Shown one piece after another: positions 22,384 through 32,200 of a stretch of DNA of 64,000 nt. This DNA comes from Dryas octopetala (Eukaryota; Streptophyta; Magnoliopsida; Rosales; Rosaceae): assembly GCA_963921425.1 (NCBI GenBank), contig OY992834.1, positions 24,999,923-25,063,922 on the forward strand, read 5' to 3'. How positions within the stretch are numbered: the first letter of the stretch is position 1; every line of letters starts with the position of its first letter. The notes beneath the pieces were generated by a model. That model saw nothing but the letters and a program-made list of their open reading frames with translations, made no database searches and was not told the DNA's origin. Made by a program: the position numbers and the translations under genes.

Positions 22384-22569
22384 TGTTGTAAAATATGTAG
22401 AAATTAGGGTTTGTAGAAAAGAGGAGGCAGAGAGAATATGATCAGTCACTTTCATTCATGTTATAAATATCCTTATATAGAAGTAGGGTTTACTAGGTTT
22501 TGTATATTTACTAGTATGCCCCTACAACTAATTACAGGGATAGCCACATATAACAATATATTTACAACA
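22384..22569 (-). repeat. 5' LTR of the copia element
   Basis: It differs from the 3' LTR at two positions (t/g in the gaggcagag region; a/c before ccctacaac). A TATA-like ttataaatatcc on the plus strand and tatataagg on the minus strand fall inside it. The likely primer-binding site is just inside, at 22,383 reading leftwards (ttatcagcacgagaagc); the tRNA used is not certain. Confidence 0.92.
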
Positions 22570-23060
22570 CTTGTTACACTTTCTCATGTACTCACACATA
22601 ACAGAGTACTCACAAGAGGCTTCTTTAGAGTGCAAACAACATGATATGGAAACAACATCATAAGAATTGTTCCTTTATCTTTCATATAAAGTGGGACCAT
22701 GCATGATATATGGGACTCATTCAATGTGAGAGAGTTGGAGAAAGATAAATAATTAGTTTCTACAGCATCACTAATGAGGCTTTGGTCTGTAATCTTTGAC
22801 GTGGAAATGCCAAAATGTGACTCAAGACTCAACTAGTCAGAGTCTCATTCAGTATTAATGACAAAAAAGCTAGCTACTGGTAACAGTTAGGGAAGTGGAA
22901 GATCATACAATGGAAATAAATACTATTTGAGCTGCAAAGCCGGTGAGCATGTTGTTTCATTGTACTAACACCATTAATCTTAATGAAACCTCATGATATC
23001 AAGCCCTCAATTAATTGAGTGCAAGCAAAGCTAAGCCTCCTAAACAGCTCTCCCAACTTA

Positions 23061-23070
23061 CTATATATAG
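23061..23070 (+). promoter_or_regulatory. TATA box of proline-rich gene copy 1
   Basis: The sequence ctatatatag lies about 100 bases upstream of the ATG at 23,170 and is conserved in both tandem copies. Confidence 0.6.
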
Positions 23071-23169
23071 CAAGGCCCGTGGAAGTTATTAAGCACACCA
23101 AAGCTTAAACCAAATTGGTTTAAGTGTTTTTTATACCATTATTCAGTTGCAGCATAAGCAGGGTTCTCA

Positions 23170-24245
23170 ATGCAGATCCGTCCTGCTTTCCAAGGGGCCC
23201 TTCTGGGTCTCTGCTTCTGCTTGTTTGCTGTAAGCTTCTGCTATGCTGACGATAAGACGGTTGAGGTAGCTGGAGCGGCAGACAAAGCTTTTTCAGGTGA
23301 GATATATATATAGCTAGCACAGAACAATGCCAAAGCTAATTGTTAGTTGCTTACTTGCTTATTTCATTATATAAGACTAATAACACCATTTGTCATTTCA
23401 AAGTTGTTTAGTAGGCTCCATATAGTGCATTTTTTTTTTTTTTTTCATTTGAATGAGAAAAAGTTGAGTTTTCTTGGCATTCAAGGTACTTAAATGTTTT
23501 CTATTGGCTTTGGTCACTACTAAGACTGATTTTATACAGCAGGAGATATCCTCATTAATTCTCATCATTCCTCAAAGCAATTTTGAAATAATTACTTACT
23601 GTAATCAAGGTTATTTTGTTTTTTTTTTTTTTTCTAATAAATAATAAATTAATAATCATGTGCATCTCTTTTATGCCTGTCTAAAATGAAGAGTTCAAAA
23701 CAACAGAGGCTGCAGAGCTCAATGAAGAGGAGAAGTTTGCAGTTCTTCCTCCAAAGCCGTTCTTCAAGAAACCACCTCTTCACAAGATTCCCATTGTCAA
23801 GAAGCCATTTCCACCAAAGCCCTTCTTTAAGAAGCCATTGCCACCACCTATTCCCATTTTCAAGAAGCCATTTCCACCAAAGCTCTTCTTTAAGAAGCCA
23901 TTGCCACCACCTATTCCCATTGTCAAGAAGCCATTTCCACCAAAGCCCTTCTTTAAGAAGCCATTGCTACCACCTATTCCCATTTTCAAGAAGCCATTTC
24001 CACCAAAGCCCTTCTTTAAGAAGCCATTGCTACCACCTATTCCCATTGTCAAGAAGCCATTTCCACCAAAGCCCTTCTTTAAGAAGCCATTGCTACCACC
24101 TATTCCCATTGTCAAGAAGCCATTTCCACCAAAGCCCTTCTTTAAGAAGCCATTGCTACCACCTATTCCCATTTTCAAGAAGCCATTTCCACCAAAGCCC
24201 TTCTTTAAGAAGCCATTGCTACCACCTATTCCCATTTTCAATTAG
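23170..24245 (+). CDS. Secreted proline-rich repeat protein, copy 1, prematurely stopped
   Basis: There are two exons: 23,170-23,296 and 23,692-24,245 (donor gtgaga; acceptor ..gaag before agttc), giving 226 codons. Residues 1-26 (MQIRPAFQGALLGLCFCLFA, then VSFCYA) are a signal peptide, so the product should enter the secretory pathway and probably the cell wall. After a short acidic linker (TTEAAELNEEEKF) come seven 21-residue repeats of the type KPFPPKPFFKKPLPPPIPIF. The frame then meets TAG at 24,243, where a 3-base insertion changes the otherwise constant aagaag. An eighth repeat and the C-terminal region follow but carry a further stop, and the tail corresponding to copy 2 is scrambled. 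It may be a truncated functional allele or a young pseudogene. The proline/lysine repeats resemble wall PRPs; exact subfamily is unknown. Confidence 0.75.
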
Positions 24246-26362
24246 AAGCCATTTCCACCAAAGCCCTTCTTTAAGAAGCCATTGCCACCACCTATTCCCA
24301 TTTTCAAGAAGCCACTCCCTCCACCAGTTCCAATTTTCAAGATTCCACCCTTTAAGAAGCCTGTTCATCCCCCTATTCCAGTCTTCAAGAAGCCTCTTGA
24401 TTATGGCCAAACCCCATAAGTTTATGCCAGTGTTCCACTCCTCCATTACCTCCACATCCCAATCCTTGAGAAGCCACTTCTTCCACATCCCGATCCTTGA
24501 GAAGCCACTTGCTCCCTTAGGTCCCTAAAGATAGCCTAGTACTTTCTCAAGTAAGAGTATTATTATGGGGTTGGAACTCATCTATTGGAATAGAATAATT
24601 GTCATAGGAACTTTATCATCTGAATGAAATATTGTATTTGCTCTTGCTGTTGTATGGCTACTTTGTAATACCAGCTTGTAATTTATCAGTTGAAAAATAC
24701 TTATTGATTTATTCAAAACAATCAACCTGCAAAGCCGTACCAATGGGATCAGCACATAAATTTTGTCTGAGATAATACTCAAATGGTAAATTGTACGTTA
24801 AAAGCAAAAGAGCTGTAAGACCTCCTTAATTCTATCAAGAGAGCAAAGAACAAATTATATTTATATAAATTTACTCCAGAGCACAAACACTAGTCCATTT
24901 ATGTTCCTCCACAAAACCAGGATTTGGTTGAAATCCTGGAACCATATGAAAGTGCCATGCATCTTTGTATGACCGGCCCTAATGCTAAGTACTTAATAAT
25001 GAAACTGTAGAATCTCCTTAATCATGGACACCTTACCCTTAGTCCTCATTACTAGCTAGTGTAACATTTTGATGGGCATTTCACAAACCCTTTTACTTTT
25101 TGCTCTTTATTCTGGCAAGATTCACCACATTTCTTGGACAATATGAATATGTTATGATGTGGTGTGTTTTTTTCTTTTTCTTTTTTTAATTGTGATGACG
25201 TGATGTGACATGCCGAAAAAGAAAGTAGGAAAAAGAAGTTGGATTAGTAACATTTTTCACATACAAACCAAAATTTGTCAAAATTGGGAGCCATATATAA
25301 CATTACTCTTTCTCAACATAATCATGTATGATTGACAATCAATCCATTAACACCCTCAACTGGAAATCATGCCACCGATTTTCTGGTTCCAAGTAGAGCA
25401 CATGCCTTTTCTTTTTGATATTTCGTCCTGGGGCGTAGGGAGTTATTAATGCGATTCAATATGTACTGTATTAAAACCTAGGACCACAGTTCGAAGTTGA
25501 TCCTAGATGTCAAAATTTATTGTCTTTAAGATTAACTTCCCATGCTCACCAGTCGAACTCTATACATATTTAATTACCTTCCAAGGATGTGTAATCATGG
25601 GACCCTCATTCTTAAGTTTGAGGAAAAGAGTAAGGGCATGCATATGTACATAAAAATGGCCAAATACATTTGTACCGAAAAAAAGAGAGCCCAAATACAT
25701 GTTCTATAAATCTTTCTTCATCCAAAAAATAATAATTCAAGTGAATCATCAAAGCTAAGATACTGTATAAGCCGGACATTTGACTAGCTTTACTGGACTT
25801 CTCTACTAATAAAAAACTCTCTGAATAAGTTTGAAAAATGTTCTTTGCACTCCAAAATAAGTTTGTTACACTTTCTCATGTACTCACACATAAAAGAGTA
25901 CTCACAAGAGGCTTCTTTTAGAGTGCAAAACACATGATATGGAAACAACATCATAAGCATTGTTCCTTTATCTTTCATATAAAGTGGGACCATGCATGAT
26001 ATATGGGACTCATTCAATGTGAGAGAGTTGGAGAAAGATAAATAATTAGTTTCTACAGCATCACTAATGAGGCTTTGGTCTGTAATCTTTGACATGGAAA
26101 TGCCAAATTGTGACTCAAGACTCAACTAGTCAGAGTCTCATTCAGTATTAATGACAAAAAAGCTAGATACTGGTAACAGTTAGGGATGTGGAAGATCATT
26201 CAATGGAAATAATTACTATTTGAGCTGCAAAGCCGGTGACCATGTTGTTTCATTGTACAGTTGTACTAACACCATTAATCTTAATGAAACCTCATGATAT
26301 CAAGCCCTCAATTAATTGAGTGCAAGCAAAGCTAAGCTTCCTAAATAGCTCTTCCAACTTAC

Positions 26363-26370
26363 TATATATA
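26363..26370 (+). promoter_or_regulatory. TATA box of proline-rich gene copy 2
   Basis: The sequence tatatata sits in the same context (cttactatatatagcaagg) as in copy 1, about 110 bases before the ATG at 26,478. Confidence 0.6.
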
Positions 26371-26477
26371 GCAAGGCCCGTGGAAGTTATTAAGCACACC
26401 AAAGCTCAAACCAAATTGTAATTTGGTTTAAGTGTTTTTTATACCATTATTCAGTTGCAGCATAAGCAGGGTTCTCA

Positions 26478-27509
26478 ATGCAGATCCGTCCTGCTTTCCA
26501 AGGAGCCCTTCTGGGTCTCTTCTTCTGCTTGTTTGCTGTAAGCTTCTGCTATGCCGACGATAAGACGGTTGAGGTAGCTGGAGCGGCAGACAAAGCTTTT
26601 TCAGGTGAGATATGTATATAGCTAGCACAGAACAATGCCAAAGCTAATTGTTAGTTGCTTATTTCATTATATAAGACTATTAACACCATTTGTCATTTCA
26701 AAGTTGTTTAATAGGCTCCATATAGAAGTTCATTTTCTTTTTCATTTGAATGAGGAAAAGTTGAGTTTTCTTGGCATTCAAGGTACTTAAATGTTTTCTA
26801 TTGGCTTTGGTCACTACTAAGACTGATTTTATACAGCAAGAGATATCCTCATTAATTCTCATCATTCCTCAAAGCTATTTTGAAATAATTACTTACTGTA
26901 ATCAAGGTTATTTTGTTTTTTTTTTTTTTTCTAATAAATAATAAATTAATAATCATGTGCATCTCTTTTATGCATGTCTAAAATGAAGAGTTCAAAACAA
27001 CAGAGGCTGCAGAGCTCAATGAAGAAGAGAAGTTTGCAGTTCTTCCTCCAAAGCCATTCTTCAAGAAACCACCTCTTCACAAGATTCCCATTGTCAAGAA
27101 GCCATTTCCACCAAAGCCCTTCTTTAAGAAGCCATTGCCACCACCTATTCCCATTGTCAAGAAGCCATTTCCACCAAAGCCCTTCTTTAAGAAGCCATTG
27201 CCACCACCTATTCCCATTTTCAAGAAGCCATTTTCACAAAAGCTCTTCTTTAAGAAGCCATTGCCACCAACTATTCCCATTGTCAAGAAGCCATTTCCAC
27301 CAAAGCCCTTGTTTAAGAAGCCATTGCCACCACCTATTCCCATTTTCAAGAAGCCACTCCCTCCACCAGTACCAATTTTCAAGATTCCACCCTTTAAGAA
27401 GCCAGTTCATCCCCCTATTCCAGTCTTCAATCCTCTTGATTATGGCCCAATCCCAGAAGCTTATCCCACTTTTCCATCTCCTCCATTCCCTCCACATCCC
27501 AATCCTTGA
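26478..27509 (+). CDS. Secreted proline-rich repeat protein, copy 2, intact
   Basis: There are two exons: 26,478-26,604 and 26,989-27,509, 215 residues. The splice phase is fixed by the signal peptide on one side and the repeat frame on the other; the other acceptor choice gives an immediate stop. Residues 1-26 are a signal peptide ending FCYA, followed by an acidic linker, four 21-residue units (KKPFPPKPFFKKPLPPPIPI type), a variant unit with PVPIFKIPPFKKPVHPPIPV, and a unique tail (LDYGPIPEAYPTFPSP, ending in HPNP). High Pro and Lys with almost no Cys suggests a basic structural wall protein whose prolines may be hydroxylated. Codon-level similarity to copy 1 shows recent duplication. The longer frames in other registers are by-products of the 63-bp periodicity. 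Confidence 0.85.
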
Positions 27510-28876
27510 GAAGCCACTTCTTCCACATCCCGATCCTTGAGAAGCCACTTGCTCCCTTAGGTCCCTAAAGATATATATCCTAGTACTTTCTCAAGAGTAT
27601 TATTATGGGGGTGGAACTCATCTATTGGAATAGAATAATTGTCATTGGAACTTTATCATTTGAATGAAATATTGTATTTGCTCTTGCTGTTGTATGGCTA
27701 CTTTGTAATACCAGCTTGTAATTTATCAGTTGAAAAATACTTATTGATTTATTCAAAACAATCAACCTGCAAAGCCGTACCAATGGGATCAGCACATAAA
27801 TTTTGTCTGAGATAATACTCAAATGGTAAATTGTTAAAAGCAAGAGCTGTAAGACCTCCTTAATTCTATTAAGAGAGCAAAGAACAAATTATATTTATAT
27901 AAATTTTACTCCAGAGCACAAACACTAGTCCATTTATGTTCCTCCACAAAACCAGGATTTGGTTGAAATCCTGGAACCATATAGTAGTGCCAGGCATCTT
28001 TGTATGACCCTAATGCTAAGTACTTAATAATGAAACTGTAGAATCTCCTTATCATGGACACCTTACCCTTAGTCCTCATTACTAGCTAGTGTAACATTTT
28101 GATGGGCATTTCACAAACCCTTTTACTTTTTGCTCTTTATTCTGGCAAGATTAACCACATTTCTTGGACAATATGAATATGTTATGATGTGGTGTGTTTT
28201 TTACATTCTCTCTTTTTAATTGTGATGACATGATGTGACGTGCCGAAAAAGAAAGTAGGAAAAAGAAGTTGGATTAGTAACATTTTTCATCATACAAACC
28301 AAAATTTGTCAAAATTGGGGGCCATAACATTACTCTTTCTCAACATAATCATGTATGATTGACAATCAATCCATTAACATCCTCAACTGGAAATCATGCC
28401 ACCGATTTTCTGGTTCCAAGTAGAGCACATGCCTTTTCTTTTTGATATTTCGTCCTGGGGAGTAGGGAGTTATTAATGCGATTCAATATGTACTGTATTA
28501 AAACATAGGACCACACTTCGAAGTTGATCCTAGATGTCAAAATTTATTGTCTTTAAGACTAACTTCCAACTGATATACCCATGCTCACCAGTCGAACTCT
28601 GTACATATTTAATTACCTTCCAAGGATGTGTAATCATGGGACCCTCATTCTTAAGTTTGAAGAAAAGAGTAGGGGCATGCATATGTACAAAAAAATGGCC
28701 AAATACATTTGTACCGAAAAAAAGAGAGGCCAAATACATGTTCTATAAATCTTTCTTCATCCAAAAAATAATAATTCAAGTGAATCATCAAAGCTAAGAT
28801 ACTGTATAAGCCGGACATTTGACTAGTATTACTGCACTTCTCTACTAATAAAAAACTCTCTGAATAGTCCTTATTT

Positions 28877-29278
28877 AAACCTAGTATCTTTTATTGCTTC
28901 CACTTGTTATAAATCAAGGTAAAGATGAATCAAGTAGAATAAATAGATATTTGATCAGATCATAAATGCTGCTACAGATTCAATGTCATCAAAACAAGGT
29001 TCGGTATCCACCTAAATATGTGCTACTGCAGAATCAATATGAACGCAGCTATTTCCTTCTCTAGCCCTTTTGTCATGTCAATGCCTTCCACTGCATGAAG
29101 CTTGTTACTTGGTGGTGAAACATGCAAAAAGAAGTTGCACAATGGTTAGGGGATCGAGATTTTTCTTGCCATTGATTTTCCACATCAAAAGATGGTGAAT
29201 GGAGAGAGAGAGATAGGGAGAGAGTAAGAGATCTTGAGTTCAAAACGATGTTGTAGAAACTAAAGGCTCAGTGTAGCT
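28877..29278. other. Spacer between duplication and channel gene; likely 3' UTR of the channel gene
   Basis: The right part (about 28,990-29,278) probably holds the 3' UTR and polyadenylation region of the minus-strand CSC1-like gene. It includes a purine-rich gagagagagata tract at 29,200-29,225. No other gene is seen. Confidence 0.5.
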
Positions 29279-32200
29279 TCACCCAGATTCCATGAAGTTC
29301 AAAGGACGCAAACAAGGTGGACAATAAGCAGTGCTAGCATTCTCATAGTTAAATTCCACTTGATTGCTTTTCTCATCAAGTTCATCAAATTCCTTGGCAT
29401 TCTGCAACAGTAAGTGCTCAAACTAAGTTCAAAATTTGGCAGAATCAACAAGAAGACTATCAAACAATTAAATCATCAGTAATACAGAAGAATGTACATG
29501 TAGAAATACAAGACCAAAAGAACTGTAGTAGCAAAACCAACCCCGACTTTATCCAATATGAGTTAACAGAATCTTTGACGAAGATGCTATATTTTCATGT
29601 TCTTGCCCTCATAATCCAGTAAATATAGAAAAATATTCTTAGAATCAGATATACCTGAATAGATAAAATGTGAAATGTAGGAAGAAAATGAATCTTGCAG
29701 TACTCATTAAACATCAAAGTCAGCAAGAGAAGCGGAATTGTGGAAATGGCTGCAGCTGGCTTTGATTTGAGTCCAAAAAGACCAATCATAGTAATTTGCA
29801 TGAGAATGATGGCAATGAGAATATAATGATGGATGTAGGGCCAATACTGTCCACATGTCTCATAAACAGTTTCATACACATCTTCAATCTGCAACATAGA
29901 AGAGGTTTATAACACTCCAGTTGATATCAAAGTGCAAACTGCTCAGTTGCAAAATAATTTTAAGCAGTTTACTAACAAAGTTGCAGGTCAGATCAAGTAA
30001 TCCACATTTCAGAATTTTGGCACCATGGAAGATAAAATGGGGATATTTTCAGAAAACATTTAACTCTCAACTCCATGAGACATGCAACTAAACATTTTGA
30101 GATCATGCAGCAGCAAACAATATTCCAGGGAGGATCGGTTAAAATTTCTAGACATATATTGATAGTTAGACAATAGACATCAACAAGGAGCTGCTAAAGA
30201 GGGATCTCTTTCTAAACATATGTCGGTCACCCCAATGCCATCCAATGATCCGGAATGAACATTTTTTAAGACCCCATTTAAGAATCATCCATTCAAAAAA
30301 TTTATGAATTGGAAAATATTTTTCCATCTAAATGTGATCACATAAATAGAAGAAACACAAAGTGTCCGATAAACATAGAAAGGATCATGATGAAAATCAA
30401 ATGGGCAAACGGTTACCGTTTTGGCTGCTTCTTCTTTTTTTTTTTTTTTTTTGGTAGGAATGGTTCTAAAATAGGGATCTATATATAAAAGATAGACAAA
30501 ATTGGGAAAATGATTCTGCTCAAACTTTATTCTTCTCATTTATGAGGTATTTATAAGAGTACAATCCTATATATGTATGTCTACAAGGACAAGAAAACTA
30601 ATTAATAAACACAAACCCTAATTCTCCAATAGTAGAAGAGAAATTAACCTGGCTCTCTGATACTAAGTTAAAATTTCGGCTTTAAGAAAAATAATTATGC
30701 TCAAACTTTATTTTTCTCCTTTAGGAGGTATTTATAAGAGTACAATCTTATGTCTACAAGGACAAGAAAACTAATTAATAATAAAAAAATAACAAATCTA
30801 CTCTAACTAGACTAGAACTAGAAAAACACAAATTATGGAAAGTACAATGTAAGGTAAGTAAATTAGGACTAGAACTCCTAAATTACAACTCATGCTAACA
30901 GATAGTTTGGATCATTATTCCAAATTGTGGGGTGGGTCCCAGCAAAGTTGTCCCGTTCTTTTGTTAAGAAGAGGATGTATCTCATCTCCAAAAAAGAGGA
31001 TGTCTCTCAAGTCTCGTTTGATGAATAGGTTGAATGGCTAGATTCATGTGTATTCAAGGAAGAAGATAAAGAGTTTCTTCTAACTGGAAGAAGATGGGAA
31101 GAAGATGTGGGGATTGGAAGAGATAAGTTTCCCCTTACAACTAATTCATCTTCTTCCAATCTTCTTCTTTCAAATTAGAAACTTCTTTCTTCAATATACA
31201 TGAATCTAGTCATTTAGCCTATCTACTCCAATCATATGCATCAAACGAGGCCTTAAGAAGGAGACTCTAGACATTAGTTTCCAGAGAATGGCCATGAGAA
31301 GGAACTATTGTAAAAGCAAGAATAGTGATGATGGAGAGTACGTAGCCTTTATGAAACGAAAGCATCCAAATTGATAATTATTTTTTTAGAATGTGAAGAA
31401 TAATAATTTATGTGCATTCTTCTCCATATGGTAAAGCTTGTCAATTACAATCAATATATATATATATTTTATGACTCGAGTATCCGGATCTTTGACCCGA
31501 CTAATCCCAAGGGCACGTGTAGACCCATCAATCCGGACGGCCAGGACAAACCCCCAACTCCATCGATTGTCGATAGCGGAATTGGGTGATGGTGGCCCTA
31601 ACAGGAGTTTTTGCACCCAGGGGGGATCAAACGGAGGACCTTGCAAACTAAGCAAACTTCCCCAACTCGTCCTTACCACTTACCACTAGACTGACCCCTG
31701 GAGGTTGTCAATTACAATCAATAGATCTCCTATTGCTAGCCTAATTAATCCTTGAATTAAGCTTAATTTATGATTACCTTGGTTTTAGCCTAATTAGTTC
31801 TAATTTCTGTCAACATATATGAAATCCTAGGAAAAAAAAAAAAGGGTGTGATTATGCAGTTGATCAGACTTCCTACTATAAAATGAATAAACAAATATAC
31901 TTCTGAATCCCTTTTCAAATAGAAAAAAAAAAATGGGTTTAACAATGCTTAAATAAAGTTATAGGCTTATAGTTAACAGGTCTAGACACAAATACTATAC
32001 AGCAATACATGATGCTAATCCTATAACAGATTGTCCTATACAGTGATACGTGGTGTCCATCATATACATATACATTCGTGAACATGTTCTCGTATACGAT
32101 GGGCATCATGTATCGTCATATAGGGACGTTATGGTATAATATGGGCATCATGTATCGCCGCAAATAGTGTTTGGGTCTGGACAAGGTCCTGACGACCCAG

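Larger units (their letters stand above)
15709..22569 (-). mobile_element. Ty1/copia element, antisense, with TSD cttgt
   Basis: Two 186-bp LTRs (15,709-15,894 and 22,384-22,569; tgttgtaaaata..atttacaaca) differ at only two visible positions. A perfect 5-bp target duplication cttgt sits at 15,704-15,708 and 22,570-22,574. On the minus strand the order is LTR, leader with a tRNA-like and GC-rich block, gag, protease, integrase, RT, RNase H (copia order), a purine tract (aagggggag) next to 15,894, LTR. The coding region carries several stops and at least one frameshift, so this copy is not autonomous despite nearly identical LTRs. It interrupts the first copy of the tandem proline-rich gene segment; the neighbouring duplicate at 25,858-25,870 keeps the empty site. 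Confidence 0.95.
15671..25827. repeat. Tandem segmental duplication, copy 1 (split by copia)
   Basis: Positions 15,671-15,708 plus 22,575-25,827 align continuously with copy 2 at 25,828-28,876: promoter, both exons, intron and about 1.3 kb of 3' flank. The unit starts at tttgaaaaatg and ends at ctctctgaata. Without the copia, copy 1 is about 3.3 kb; it is longer than copy 2 mostly because of extra 63-bp coding repeats. Confidence 0.93.
25828..28876. repeat. Tandem segmental duplication, copy 2
   Basis: This direct repeat of copy 1 carries scattered substitutions and small indels, and starts exactly where copy 1 ends. It lacks the copia: aaaataagtttgttacac at about 25,853-25,870 is the uninterrupted site. 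Confidence 0.93.

Noticed and set aside
23780..24241. Gly-rich minus-strand frame opposite the proline-rich repeat
   Set aside because: It is the mirror of the coding repeat, with no promoter, splice or family evidence.
23686..24528. 280-codon His/Ser/Arg-rich frame over proline-rich copy 1
   Set aside because: It is a frame by-product of the 63-bp repeat; it cannot be joined in phase to the signal-peptide exon.
31386..31689. Short frames in intron 8
   Set aside because: They lie on the SINE; its exact target duplication explains the sequence better than a gene.
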